A stretch of DNA of 64,000 nucleotides from NCBI RefSeq assembly GCF_029094525.1, contig NZ_CP119107.1, positions 4,092,001 through 4,156,000 of the forward strand. The letters are read 5' to 3'. The stretch comes from Pullulanibacillus sp. KACC 23026 (GTDB lineage: Bacteria > Bacillota > Bacilli > Bacillales > Sporolactobacillaceae). The position numbers and the translations under genes are program-made. The notes below the pieces were generated by a model. It had not been told where the DNA came from and did not search any database. It worked only from the letters and a program-made list of their open reading frames with translations. How positions within the stretch are numbered: position 1 is the stretch's first letter; each line of letters begins with the position of its first letter. Below are positions 32,962-42,117 of the stretch, piece by piece.

Positions 32962-33126
32962 ATGGATGAGCAGCTCCACTTGTTGGTGCAACGTTTAGAA
33001 CTTGCTCAACAAGATTTCAACTATGCGGAGCCAGGACACGTTGACAGAGCTATTGATCATTTAGGGGCAGCTGAAATGGAACTGGCGTTGTATCTTCAGG
33101 AGACTCGACTTAGTCATGAAGCATGA
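32962..33126 (+). CDS. Small two-helix hypothetical protein
   Basis: A 54-residue protein starting MDEQLHLLVQRLELAQQDF, then a turn (AEPGHVDRAI) and a second helix (AAEMELALYLQETRL). The pattern of two helices with a proline-glycine turn recalls DUF2508/YaaL-like small proteins of Bacillales, but I cannot confirm it. The open frame begins at 32926; I chose the ATG at 32962 because TAGGAGG is properly spaced. A perfect hairpin terminator follows the stop. The good start signal and terminator make this a real gene; function unknown. Confidence 0.68.
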   Translation: MDEQLHLLVQRLELAQQDFNYAEPGHVDRAIDHLGAAEMELALYLQETRLSHEA

Positions 33127-33152
33127 GCAGCAATAGCCGCTCATGCTTTTTA
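33121..33152 (+). terminator. Terminator of the small two-helix gene
   Basis: GCATGAGC (33121-33128) pairs with GCTCATGC (33139-33146), followed by TTTTTAA. Confidence 0.85.
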
Positions 33153-33271
33153 AGTCGATATATAAACTTATTCAGTGATTATCCAACTAATTAGATGAAA
33201 CCAAATGCTTAAACCTTAGCGTCTGGAATACTATTTTATGAAAGGATACCTTTCCTCAAACTTATTTATTC

Positions 33272-34906
33272 CTATAATTGATAAATCCTGGCTTCATGAG
33301 GGCGAAGGGTGGTAAATTGAATACTTTCTTTTTCGGTGACATCAGAGTAATTTGCTAATTTAAGCTGCTTGTTGGTTTCGTCGAGAACCGAATCCAATTT
33401 AAAAACTGTGGAGTGATCCGAATGATTAAGAATGATCAACCACAGCGAATCCTCCCATTTGCGAGTATACACGTAGAGATGCTCATCTCCCACTGACAGG
33501 TCGTTATAATCGCCATATACCATGACCGGATTCTCTTTTCTCATTTTTATGAGACGTTTATAGTAATAAAAGACAGAATCTGGATCTTCTAATGACTCTT
33601 TTACATTTATCTCTTTATAGTTTGGATTTACCTTAATCCATGGTTGACCGGTCGTAAATCCGGCATTGGCTGAATCATCCCATTGGATGGGAGTGCGAGA
33701 GTTGTCTCGGCTTAACAAAATTAAGCTATCCAGCACTTCGTTTGGGTCTCTTCCTTTGTCCACTTCTTCTTTGTATTTATTCTTCATGGCAATATCTTGG
33801 TAATCTTCAATGGAGTTGAAACGAACACCCGTCATTCCTATTTCTTCACCTTGATAAATATAAGGAATGCCTGGAAGTGTATGAATCATTGTCGCGAATA
33901 GCTTGGCTGACTCCTTGCGATAGGCTTGGTCATTTCCATAGCGTGTCACCTGTCTTGTATGATCATGATTGTTCAAAAACTGGGAGTTCGTCCCTTTCCC
34001 TTTTAACCCTTCATACCAGCGCTTTTGAATGTCCTTAAAGCGTTGCATGTCCCAAGTTGGCATATCGTCTGCCACCTCGAAATGAAATAAAGTATGAAGT
34101 TCATGACGATCTTCCCCTACGTAAAGGAGTCCATCTTCAGGTTTTACAAAAGGAATTTCGCCAACCGTCATAATATCATAGTGCCTGAACACTTCTCGGT
34201 TCATTTCTTGTAAATATTCATGAATTCCAGGATTATTGCCGAGATAATTAATAGTTTGGGGATGTTCTACATTCGGGAAGCCTTTTAATTTTGCTAAGAG
34301 ATTAATGACATCGAGACGAAAGCCATCAATGCCTTTATCTAACCAGAATCTCATCATTTTATAAATTTCTTGTCGGACCTCTGGATTATCCCAATTCAAA
34401 TCAGGTTGTTCGATAGCAAAGGAATGCATGTAATACTGCCCAGTTTTAGAATCATACTCCCAGGCAGATGGTGTAAAATAAGAACGCCAATTATTTGGTT
34501 CCTTTCCATCCACTGGATCTTTCCAAATGTACCAATCCCGTTTCGGGTTATTTTTAGAGGCACTTGATTCCAAAAACCAAGGATGCTTATTGGACGTATG
34601 GTTCACCACCAGATCCATAATGAGCTTCATTCCCCGTTCATGAACCGCTTTTAATAAGCGTTCCCATGTCTCCATATCCCCTGCTTTATCCATAATCCTA
34701 TAATAATCTGAAATATCGTAACCGTTATCTATATCTGGTGATTCATAACATGGATTGAGCCATATGACATCAATGCCTAATTCCTTTATATAATCTAATT
34801 TATCGATGACCCCTTCTAGATCACCATAACCATCACCATTAGTATCATAAAAACTACGCCAGTATACTTGATAGACAACCGCTTCTTTCCACCATACTCT
34901 TAACAC
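33272..34906 (-). CDS. GH13 alpha-glucosidase, oligo-1,6-glucosidase type
   Basis: Hydrolyses glucosides from the non-reducing end in the cytoplasm. The (beta/alpha)8 barrel carries the GH13 motifs MDLVVNHTS, GFRLDVINLL (nucleophile Asp200), TVGEIPF (acid Glu251) and LNNHDHTR (Asp316), numbering from the first in-frame start. The Val after the nucleophile, as in isomaltase-type enzymes, favours alpha-1,6 over alpha-1,4 bonds. About 545 residues, the usual length. There is no ATG at the front: the start is GTG at 34906 or TTG at 34909 behind AGGGGGG. Last gene of the sugar locus, preceded by a terminator hairpin at 34956-34987, so it may have its own weak promoter or receive read-through. Confidence 0.9.
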   Translation of the reverse strand: MLRVWWKEAVVYQVYWRSFYDTNGDGYGDLEGVIDKLDYIKELGIDVIWLNPCYESPDIDNGYDISDYYRIMDKAGDMETWERLLKAVHERGMKLIMDLVVNHTSNKHPWFLESSASKNNPKRDWYIWKDPVDGKEPNNWRSYFTPSAWEYDSKTGQYYMHSFAIEQPDLNWDNPEVRQEIYKMMRFWLDKGIDGFRLDVINLLAKLKGFPNVEHPQTINYLGNNPGIHEYLQEMNREVFRHYDIMTVGEIPFVKPEDGLLYVGEDRHELHTLFHFEVADDMPTWDMQRFKDIQKRWYEGLKGKGTNSQFLNNHDHTRQVTRYGNDQAYRKESAKLFATMIHTLPGIPYIYQGEEIGMTGVRFNSIEDYQDIAMKNKYKEEVDKGRDPNEVLDSLILLSRDNSRTPIQWDDSANAGFTTGQPWIKVNPNYKEINVKESLEDPDSVFYYYKRLIKMRKENPVMVYGDYNDLSVGDEHLYVYTRKWEDSLWLIILNHSDHSTVFKLDSVLDETNKQLKLANYSDVTEKESIQFTTLRPHEARIYQL

Positions 34907-34952
34907 CAATCTGCCCCCCTGGTTTCAAATAATTATTTGTCTAAAAGAGAAG

Positions 34953-34987
34953 TATAAAAACATGCGCTCACCGAGGTGAGCGTCATG
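34953..34987 (-). terminator. Hairpin terminator between ThuA-like and glucosidase genes
   Basis: On the minus strand a stem with GACGCTCACC-TC-GGTGAGCGC (34984-34964) is followed by ATGTTTTTAT. It follows the ThuA-like gene by about 60 bases and could reduce transcription of the glucosidase. Confidence 0.7.
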
Positions 34988-35047
34988 TTTATTAATAAAA
35001 GCAAACCCAATGGAATTTGTCTTTTGATGAGAAAGTAAAAGCCACTT

Positions 35048-35767
35048 CTATTTATCAAAACGCTCTAAAGGCTGTACATTCCCGCGAATAGGTTGATTCT
35101 GATTTAATGGCTTAACATAATTAACTGCATTCACGATAACACGTTGAATATCATCCTGGTGGTAAGTCGGGAATGTTTCATGTCCTGGTCTAAAATAAAA
35201 AACCTTCCCTAATCCGCGGTTAAATACGCATCCACTTCTAAAAACTTCACCACCACGGAACCAACTTAAGAATACCAATTCATCAGGTTCAGGAATGTCA
35301 AAATGCTCACCGTACATTTCTTCATGATCTAGCTCTATATACTCGCCAATTCCTTCTGCAATTGGATGACTTGGATTGACCACCCATAAGCGTTCGTTCT
35401 CACCGGCTTCACGCCACTTTAAATCGCAGGTTGTTCCCATTAAACTCTTGAAGATTTTCGAAAAATGGCCGGAATGTAAAACAATTAAGCCCATTCCTTT
35501 TAATACACGGTCCTTTACCTTTTCAACAATTCGATCATCAACTTTATCATGTCCGGTATGCCCCCACCATATAAGAACATCTGTTTCATTTAGCACATTG
35601 TCAGTTAGACCATGTTCTGGCTGTTCTAAAGTTGCTGTTTTTGCTTCAAGACCATTTTCTTTCAAAAAATTTGCTATCGTACCATGGATTCCTTCAGGAT
35701 AAACGTCTCTTACTTCAGCATCCGTTTGTTCATGAATGTTTTCATTCCATACTGTTACCTTTACCAT
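35048..35767 (-). CDS. ThuA-like trehalose-utilisation family protein
   Basis: A 239-residue protein of the ThuA (glutamine amidotransferase-like) family. The pattern [20 protein letters not shown] then [41 protein letters not shown] and [16 protein letters not shown]-like ([16 protein letters not shown]) is typical. In rhizobia ThuA takes part in trehalose catabolism (with ThuB); the biochemical role of most members is unclear. The open frame starts at 35788, but AAAGGGAG is placed for the ATG at 35767. It sits in the sugar locus between the histidine phosphatase and the glucosidase. Confidence 0.85.
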   Translation of the reverse strand: MVKVTVWNENIHEQTDAEVRDVYPEGIHGTIANFLKENGLEAKTATLEQPEHGLTDNVLNETDVLIWWGHTGHDKVDDRIVEKVKDRVLKGMGLIVLHSGHFSKIFKSLMGTTCDLKWREAGENERLWVVNPSHPIAEGIGEYIELDHEEMYGEHFDIPEPDELVFLSWFRGGEVFRSGCVFNRGLGKVFYFRPGHETFPTYHQDDIQRVIVNAVNYVKPLNQNQPIRGNVQPLERFDK

Positions 35768-35806
35768 AAAGACAACTCCCTTTTTCATTAATTAAATTAA
35801 ATTTGA

Positions 35807-36445
35807 TTAATAAGCTTTTGCATTTAGGTCAAAAGTTAATTCCCCTAGATGGTCGATGTACATTTTGTATCCTACACACTTTCCATCCTCATTAATTTGA
35901 TATTTGAAAATACCCGCATTCGGACAAGGGTTCATTGTTTCTTCGACGACGATCTTCTTCAGTTCACCCGTTGTCGCTCCATGCCCAAATACTAGGACTA
36001 CCGAGTTTGAGGAAATGTACTTTTGAATAACTTCCTTATAGAATTTATTGACTCTTTCTTTTACATCATCTTCTTTCTCTGGCCATTTAGGCCACCACTG
36101 ATCATTAGGAGACGTCTTGTAGAATTGACTGTTTGGAAACTCACCGATAATATCTGAGATCGTCTCCCAGTTATGATCTCTATAATCCAATGAAAGTTCA
36201 TGGAAAAATTCACACATCTCTGGTGCAAGATGAATAGGCAGCTTCTTCTGGTCAGCTACTGGATTGGCCGTTTCTATCACCCTTCTTAAGGGGCTGCTGT
36301 AAATGACATCTACATGGATATCTCTAAAGAACTCTTGCAGACATATGGCTTGTTCTTTTCCGAATTGCGACAACCCCGCGTTTGGGGAATCACCCTTACC
36401 AATATTCAATAGGGATTGAGCATGTCTAATGATGTATAAATCCAT
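35807..36445 (-). CDS. Histidine phosphatase (phosphoglycerate mutase-like)
   Basis: A 212-residue histidine-phosphatase-superfamily protein. The catalytic RHG-type motif is YIIRHAQSLLNIG near residue 4-16 (His8), a second conserved segment is IYSSPLRRVIETA, and VVLVFGHGATTGEL supplies the second catalytic His. The substrate could be a sugar phosphate formed in this pathway, but this is a guess from position. It follows the MalG-like permease by 49 bases and precedes the ThuA-like gene by 39 bases, and is probably in the same operon. Confidence 0.85.
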   Translation of the reverse strand: MDLYIIRHAQSLLNIGKGDSPNAGLSQFGKEQAICLQEFFRDIHVDVIYSSPLRRVIETANPVADQKKLPIHLAPEMCEFFHELSLDYRDHNWETISDIIGEFPNSQFYKTSPNDQWWPKWPEKEDDVKERVNKFYKEVIQKYISSNSVVLVFGHGATTGELKKIVVEETMNPCPNAGIFKYQINEDGKCVGYKMYIDHLGELTFDLNAKAY

Positions 36446-36494
36446 TCCTTTGTAACCTCTCTTCTTTAACTATAACGATGTGGCACTATAGTCA

Positions 36495-37331
36495 TTATTT
36501 TATTGCTCCCTCTCCAATTCCTTTGATAATGTACTTCTGTGACAACACATAGAAAATAACGACAGGAATAATGGTTAACACTAATCCAGCCATTGCTAGG
36601 TTCCACTGTATTGTGAACTCTCCGAAGAAGAAGAAAGTTGAAAGCGGAATGGTTCTAAGATTCTCACTAGAGAGCACCAATGAAGGTAACAGATAGTCAT
36701 TCCATATACCAATTACATTTAAAATAATGACCGTCGCCGTTATAGGTTTTAACATCGGAAAAACAATTCTCCAAAAAATCCCAAATCTTGAACAACCATC
36801 AATTGTTGCGGCCTCTTCCAAAGAAACTGGAATCGATTTAATAAAACCATGATAAAGAAATACACTCATTGCGGCGTGAAAACCTATGTTCATGTAGATT
36901 AAACCACCTCGTGAATCCATCATTTTAAGGTGGAAGAGCTGTTGAATCTCATTCATCAGCTGCATTAAGGGCATCATTAACGTCTGAAAAGGTATGATCA
37001 TGGTGGCAACAAGAATCATAAAAATTACTTTACTTAGTTTATTATCGTGTCTTACTAGTACCCATGCTGTCATTGAAGATAGCATGACGATAAAAAAGAC
37101 CGATATAATCGTAATAATTAATGAATTTTTTAAGGCAATTAAAAAATTCATCTGCTGCATAGCTTGGCTGAAGTTACTGAAATTAAAATGAGAAGGAAAG
37201 GCTAACACATTTTGATATAATTCAGACCGATTTTTGAATGAATTGACAAGCAAAATATAAATAGGAGATAAGAATGCAATGCCTATTAACAAGATGACTA
37301 ATCCTGCTAGAAATCTATTAAACTTTCTCAT
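36495..37331 (-). CDS. Sugar ABC transporter permease, MalG type
   Basis: A 278-residue CUT1-type permease with six membrane segments. The EAA loop is EEAATIDGCSRFGIFWRIVF (about 174-193), followed by PMLKP. Its start codon overlaps the stop of the MalF-type permease (37331), so translation is coupled. With the partner permease and the lipoprotein encoded upstream it should import an oligosaccharide or disaccharide. There is no dedicated ATPase gene in the locus; such importers often share a common MsmX-type ATPase encoded elsewhere. Confidence 0.9.
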   Translation of the reverse strand: MRKFNRFLAGLVILLIGIAFLSPIYILLVNSFKNRSELYQNVLAFPSHFNFSNFSQAMQQMNFLIALKNSLIITIISVFFIVMLSSMTAWVLVRHDNKLSKVIFMILVATMIIPFQTLMMPLMQLMNEIQQLFHLKMMDSRGGLIYMNIGFHAAMSVFLYHGFIKSIPVSLEEAATIDGCSRFGIFWRIVFPMLKPITATVIILNVIGIWNDYLLPSLVLSSENLRTIPLSTFFFFGEFTIQWNLAMAGLVLTIIPVVIFYVLSQKYIIKGIGEGAIK

Positions 37332-38206
37332 TACATTTCTACCTCCCTCTTTTTCGTGATAGACACTTGAGTTAAGGTAATAACCGCAACAATTATGAAG
37401 AAGATCACTGCTTTTGCTTGCCCATACCCATAATTACTGTTTCCAAAAATTTCATTATAAATATTCATTGAAAACAGTTCTGTTCCATTAACGGGTCCGC
37501 CATTAGTTAATGAGAGGTTGATATCATAGATGTTAAACGCATTTGCTAGAGTTAAAAACAAACATATTGTAAAAGACGGCATCAATAAAGGACAAATAAT
37601 TTTAGTTAATCTCTGCCATGAGTTAGCACCATCCACTTTCGAAGCCTCTAATATCTCATTCGGCAAGGCTTGAATTCCTGCGAGATAGATAATCATGGTG
37701 TAGCCTGCCATCTGCCACGCAAAAACAATAACCATTGCATATAAACCAAATTGGGGTTTTAAAAGCCAATCAAAGAAAACGTGGTGAAGACCTGTCATAT
37801 CACTAAGAATTTGAAAACCATCGGTAAAAATAAATTTCCAGATATAGCCAAGAATTAGTCCACCTATTAAATTTGGCATGAAAAGCATTGTTCGGGTCGC
37901 CTTGACCGTAGGAAATTTTGTTGTCACGATTAACGCAAAAATCAATCCAAATAGGTTAACTAATATGACGGCCATGATTGTAAACTCAACCGTGTGCCAT
38001 GCCGATGTTAAAAATCGGGTATCACTAACTGTTTTTGCAAAATTACCCAATCCAACAAATACCTTTGGATCTGCAGGAATCCCATCCCATTTAAAGAATG
38101 AATAATAGATTCCCGAAATAAAAGGAATAATCACGACTGTTGTGAAAATAAAAAGCAATGGAACTGTAAAAAGCAAATTAACGCCTATATGTTTCCTATT
38201 ACGCAT
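37331..38206 (-). CDS. Sugar ABC transporter permease, MalF type
   Basis: A 291-residue CUT1 permease with six membrane segments. It contains GLGNFAKTVSDTRFLTSAWH after the first segment and the EAA loop EILEASKVDGANSWQRLTKI followed by ICPLL. It is encoded directly after the binding protein gene, separated by 157 bases that contain a hairpin (38256-38298), an arrangement that usually lowers expression of the permeases relative to the binding protein. Its stop overlaps the start of the MalG-like gene. Confidence 0.9.
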   Translation of the reverse strand: MRNRKHIGVNLLFTVPLLFIFTTVVIIPFISGIYYSFFKWDGIPADPKVFVGLGNFAKTVSDTRFLTSAWHTVEFTIMAVILVNLFGLIFALIVTTKFPTVKATRTMLFMPNLIGGLILGYIWKFIFTDGFQILSDMTGLHHVFFDWLLKPQFGLYAMVIVFAWQMAGYTMIIYLAGIQALPNEILEASKVDGANSWQRLTKIICPLLMPSFTICLFLTLANAFNIYDINLSLTNGGPVNGTELFSMNIYNEIFGNSNYGYGQAKAVIFFIIVAVITLTQVSITKKREVEM

Positions 38207-38249
38207 GACAATCCTTCCTTTTTTGTTTTTTACTAAATCAACTCTAAAA

Positions 38250-38298
38250 TAACAAGGCCCCTCTAATGCACTATTGCTTAAGGCAATTAGACAGGGCC
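38250..38298 (-). terminator. Attenuating hairpin between binding-protein and permease genes
   Basis: GGCCCCTCTAAT (38256-38267) pairs imperfectly with ATTAGACAGGGCC (38286-38298), with an inner TTGC-TTAA-GGCAA. On the minus strand it is followed by TTGTTATTTT. It probably gives partial termination or protects the upstream mRNA. Confidence 0.55.
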
Positions 38299-38363
38299 AG
38301 CAATTTTAAGAAAGTTTCATTCACACTTCTTAATATATATTTACTAAACCAATAGAGATAACC

Positions 38364-39632
38364 TTATTGACCTGAACCACTTTGCCATGCTTGATCTAAT
38401 GCTTTAAGGAATTGCTGTCCTGTCATAGACGGTGTTAGGAAGAATTGTTGAGCAACCTGCACTAAGTTGTTTACAACCATATTGCTCGGGAAGTCGTTAA
38501 AAGCCCAAGGGATGGTTTGACCGCTTCTCGAAGCATCTAGCACTTGTTGAGACAATGGATCTAATTTACTAGCTTTAATGTTTGTCATGGCTGGAATAAA
38601 TTTGAATTTATTTACTATATAATCTTGACCTGTTTTGCTTGTAAACATCCAGTTTAAGAAATCATTTGCAGCCTTAATTTGAGCTGGGCTTGCATTTTTA
38701 TTGATTGCCCAGTTGTTTGATACGCCAACAGCTAATTTATTGTTACCGTCTAACGGGAATGGCATCATCCCCATTTGAAATTTCAGTTTATAAGAACTAA
38801 ACATCGGGTATGCCCAGTTACCTTGGTGGATCATGGCGTCTTTTCCGTTGGCAAAATCCCCAATTTCTTTATCGTAAGTCACTTTTAATGGGTTAGAGGT
38901 ATATTGTCTAATAGCGACCATGAATTTTGCGAAATCTTGGAAAGTCTTGTTTCCTGACATCGTTACCTTACCCTCATTTAATTGTTGAATAAATTGTTGA
39001 GGGTTAGATTGCATTGCGAATGGTGTATTAATAATATGACCAATTAAGAAGTATGCTTCTTGTGAAAGTCCGAGACCGTTAATCCCTTTGGCCTTCATTT
39101 GTTTAAGAGTGTTGACAAAGGAATCGTAATCGGTTACATCTTTTGGATCAATTAAACTTTTGTTATAAACTAAACCGAACCCTTCCACATCATACGGAAC
39201 ACCCACAACTTTACCATTTATTTTTAATGCCATATTAGGAGCAATATCCTTTACATAACTTTGATCGCTCATGTCATATAGATAAGACTTTAATTTATCT
39301 GCTTCAGAACCTGGTAAAGTTCCTGGTGAAATACTCATAATAGTTGGTCCCTGATTACTTGCAAGTTTTGTTTGTAACTGTTGAGCATAACTATCTCCTG
39401 TTGTACCCCAAACATCCACCTGAACACCCGTTTGCTTTGTATAAATCTTTGCCAATTGTTCCAATTGCTTTGAAATTTCTACTTTGCTTTGAAAAATTGT
39501 AATTTTTACTGGTTCTGAACTTTTTGAGCTATTACCATCGCTACTGCCTTTCGTCCCGCAGCCAGCTAGAACAATGGACAGGGATAAGCAAACTACGATC
39601 ATCCATATAAAGTGCTTTTTCCTTGGTTTCAC
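38364..39632 (-). CDS. Sugar ABC transporter substrate-binding lipoprotein
   Basis: An extracellular binding protein of about 422 residues for a CUT1 importer. The lipoprotein signal is basic then hydrophobic (KPRKKHFIWMIVVCLSLS) with lipobox VLAGC at about residue 24; mature family motifs include EQLAKIYTKQTGVQVDVWGT, NGKVVGVPYDVEGFGLVYNK and GKDAMIHQGNWAYP. The frame opens with TTG at 39647 but GGAGGG overlaps those codons; the GTG at 39632 has good spacing and was chosen. It lies directly downstream of a LacI-controlled promoter. The ligand is probably an alpha-glucoside, inferred from the glucosidase. Confidence 0.9.
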   Translation of the reverse strand: MKPRKKHFIWMIVVCLSLSIVLAGCGTKGSSDGNSSKSSEPVKITIFQSKVEISKQLEQLAKIYTKQTGVQVDVWGTTGDSYAQQLQTKLASNQGPTIMSISPGTLPGSEADKLKSYLYDMSDQSYVKDIAPNMALKINGKVVGVPYDVEGFGLVYNKSLIDPKDVTDYDSFVNTLKQMKAKGINGLGLSQEAYFLIGHIINTPFAMQSNPQQFIQQLNEGKVTMSGNKTFQDFAKFMVAIRQYTSNPLKVTYDKEIGDFANGKDAMIHQGNWAYPMFSSYKLKFQMGMMPFPLDGNNKLAVGVSNNWAINKNASPAQIKAANDFLNWMFTSKTGQDYIVNKFKFIPAMTNIKASKLDPLSQQVLDASRSGQTIPWAFNDFPSNMVVNNLVQVAQQFFLTPSMTGQQFLKALDQAWQSGSGQ

Positions 39633-39658
39633 AAAAAATCCCTCCAAATAAAATATAG

Positions 39659-39757
39659 AACGCTTACATAAAACGCTTACATTTAATGGAACTTTTTAGG
39701 TAAAACGTTTTAGTAAAACGTTATACTAATTATTATTCACCCTAAATTATTTGTCAA
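39659..39757 (-). promoter_or_regulatory. Promoter and LacI-type operators of the sugar operon
   Basis: On the minus strand -35 TTGACA (39757-39752), 17-bp spacer, -10 AATAAT (39734-39729). Just downstream are two AAAACGTT palindromes, GTAAAACGTTATAC (39713-39726) and TAAAACGTTTTA (39701-39712), then two cre-like half-elements AACGCTTACA (39659-39668 and 39672-39681). The central CG and symmetry are those of LacI-family operators. The adjacent LacI gene at 39856 is the likely repressor; CcpA could use the lower pair. Confidence 0.72.
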
Positions 39758-39855
39758 TAGAGAATAGAAAAAATATTAACCATTCACAAAGAACGAAAAT
39801 TTAATAATGGGACTACCCTGATAAGATTGAATCATGTTGTAATGACTAGACTCAA

Positions 39856-40818
39856 TTATCTTACAGAATTTCTCCACTTAATTTTTGCCCGTATTTTATA
39901 AGGTGCTTCTAGCTGCTTCCCCTCTATTAACTCTATAATTCTCTTGGCAGCCATACTCCCATTTTCATAATATGGGATTGTGACTGTCGTTAGCCCGGCT
40001 ACTTCCGCTATGTTGCTGTCATCAAACCCTGTTATCGAAATATCTTCTGGTATCTTGATATTTTTTTCTTTTAAGGCTTGGATTGCACCAAGTGCCATAT
40101 CATCATTGGCACAAACAAGAACTTCAGGTAATGTACCACTAACCAAAAGTTGTATTACCGCTTGATAGCCACTTTCCTCATGGTAATTGCCATCAAAATA
40201 GTACTTCGATTCAAATGGAATATTATTATTTGTTAAGCAGTCCAAAAAACCAGAAAACCGCTCTTTATTATCTAATGTATTTTTCCAACCTCCAATATAC
40301 CCGAACTTTTTGAATCCCCGATTGACCAAAACTTGGACTAATTCATACATTACGGGATAGTTATCAACAACTACACTTGAAATAAATGGGTTATCAATTA
40401 ATCTATCCATTAGGACAATAGGAAATTTCCGTTTAGATAAAGTAATAAAGAACTCGTCACTCATTTTGACATCAAGAGATATAGCCCCGCTTGAGAAATT
40501 ACTCTTCATTAAATTTTCAGCAGATTTATGTGTACAAATAATCAGATCATACCCGCTATCATTAAGCTGATCACTAATTCCTTCGATTATTTTTAGATAG
40601 AAACTTCTGTCAAAATCGCTAAAATTAAAAACAATCGTATTCGTTTTTCCCGCCTTTAAGTTTTTCCCCATGATATTTGGATGATAATTTTGTTCTTTAC
40701 ATATTTTTAATATCCGTTCTCTTGTGGTAGCACTTACATTTTTGCGTCCGTTTAAAACATTAGAAACTGTAGAAATTGATACCCCTGAAAGCTTTGCAAT
40801 CTCTTTAATATCAACCAT
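39856..40818 (-). CDS. LacI-family transcriptional repressor
   Basis: A 320-residue LacI/GalR regulator. N-terminal HTH: VDIKEIAKLSGVSISTVSNV then LNGRKNVSATTRERI; the hinge helix follows, then a periplasmic-binding-protein-like domain (VVVDNYPVMYELVQVLVNRG, GYIGG, ANDDMALGAIQALKEKNIKI and DISITGFDDSNIAE). It is encoded just upstream of the binding-protein gene on the same strand and very likely controls the operators at 39659-39726. The inducer would be the transported sugar or a derivative. Confidence 0.92.
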   Translation of the reverse strand: MVDIKEIAKLSGVSISTVSNVLNGRKNVSATTRERILKICKEQNYHPNIMGKNLKAGKTNTIVFNFSDFDRSFYLKIIEGISDQLNDSGYDLIICTHKSAENLMKSNFSSGAISLDVKMSDEFFITLSKRKFPIVLMDRLIDNPFISSVVVDNYPVMYELVQVLVNRGFKKFGYIGGWKNTLDNKERFSGFLDCLTNNNIPFESKYYFDGNYHEESGYQAVIQLLVSGTLPEVLVCANDDMALGAIQALKEKNIKIPEDISITGFDDSNIAEVAGLTTVTIPYYENGSMAAKRIIELIEGKQLEAPYKIRAKIKWRNSVR

Positions 40819-40930
40819 TCGTCATATCAACTCCTATGAAGTTCTATAATTTATTCAAATTAAAAAAGTTGAATGAATAGAATCGATTAATTTCTCCATT
40901 TTCATTCATCTCATTATATTAGTCTTGATT

Positions 40931-41719
40931 TCAAAGCCTTCTTAAAGTTGTATAGTCAATTAAATCAATATCGAATAATTCAATAGTCTGACGCAACTCT
41001 TTATCCAAAAAGAGCTCCAACTCTCTTTCTCTGTAATCATTTAGGATAGATAGAGACCTAAGTTGATCATCTGAATAACCCGGATGACAGCCAATCTCTA
41101 CATAACAATACTTAGCTTTAGCTTCTTCTAAAAAGTGAACAATATCTCTTTTTGTATGGTAGGGTGCTTCCTGGTTAAAATAAACCATTTCAACCGTTTT
41201 AATCTTATTATCATCTAGTTTCTTTTGTAAATAGGCTTTTTCATCTCCAATCAAAAGGGATACTTCGTTTCTTAATGGAACTTTATACTTTTTAGCAAGC
41301 CTTATAAACACCTCCAAAACCTCTTCATTTTTCAACATAAATCCATGATGAGTATCCAAATGGGTTAATTCTAAATCAAATGTTAAAAAATACTCAATTT
41401 GTGCAGTAAGTTCGAGTTCTAATTCATTTGCATCAATTGATTTTTCGAAAAATTCATCTCTATTAAAAAACCTACCTTCATAATTTACAAGAGTTGGTAT
41501 GTCAACTGCCGGTAACTTTGAATAGCCCATCGTTGCCAATAAATGCATACCCATTTTTCTAATATCGTTCTTCTTTGCTAAGGCCACACTTTTTTCAAAT
41601 CCTGGAGCTGTGACCAAGGCACTTGTTTCAGTAATAACCCCATTTTTCATACCGTGTATTATGCCCAAACTCACATTTTCTGTCAGCCCAAAATCATCAG
41701 CGTGTACGATCAAATTCAT
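40931..41719 (-). CDS. ChbG/YdjC-type carbohydrate deacetylase
   Basis: A 262-residue YdjC/ChbG/HpnK-family protein. These metal-dependent enzymes deacetylate chitooligosaccharides (ChbG) or related glycans. Signature start NLIVHADDFGLTENVSLGI (metal-binding Asp-Asp), then GMHLLATMGYS, LTHLDTHHGFM and EIGCHPGYSDD supplying the His ligands. GAGGAGAGAGC precedes the ATG. It is upstream of lacI on the same strand, 112 bases away. Its presence suggests that the sugar handled by this locus is N-acetylated or acetylated, or that the locus is composite. Confidence 0.9.
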   Translation of the reverse strand: MNLIVHADDFGLTENVSLGIIHGMKNGVITETSALVTAPGFEKSVALAKKNDIRKMGMHLLATMGYSKLPAVDIPTLVNYEGRFFNRDEFFEKSIDANELELELTAQIEYFLTFDLELTHLDTHHGFMLKNEEVLEVFIRLAKKYKVPLRNEVSLLIGDEKAYLQKKLDDNKIKTVEMVYFNQEAPYHTKRDIVHFLEEAKAKYCYVEIGCHPGYSDDQLRSLSILNDYRERELELFLDKELRQTIELFDIDLIDYTTLRRL

Positions 41720-41964
41720 GCTCTCTCCTCCTTTTAATCATCCGTTTCAAAACTAACGGATATTAGGAAAATTTCATTCGAATAATTGCTACTGCACTTA
41801 GTTTATCAACCACACTAAGAATAATAGAAATATAATAACACAACCTTAATACAAAATGTAGTGCACTAAATTAGTACTGTTTGAGTTTGAAGCTATATTA
41901 AATTTGTAGGTACAAGTCCATTCTTGATCCCCCATATGAGATTGAGAAGACATTTCGGTAGTGA

Positions 41965-42005
41965 AATAAAAAAGGGGTTATCTTCTTTTTGAAGATTTTC
42001 CCCTT
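41965..42005 (-). terminator. Terminator of the SDR gene
   Basis: On the minus strand AAGGGGAAAATCTTC-AAAAA-GAAGATAACCCCTTTTTT forms a stem with small internal loop and T-run. It lies about 115 bases after the SDR stop. The 41720-42117 gap shows nothing else. Confidence 0.75.
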
Positions 42006-42117
42006 GTTCGAAAACTTTCTTTATATAACTTTGAATTATAAAGAACATATCCCGTAATTGGGACAATTTCCTTTTTTGATAATTTGTCTATATCCAGAGT
42101 GCTAATCCGTTAAACAA

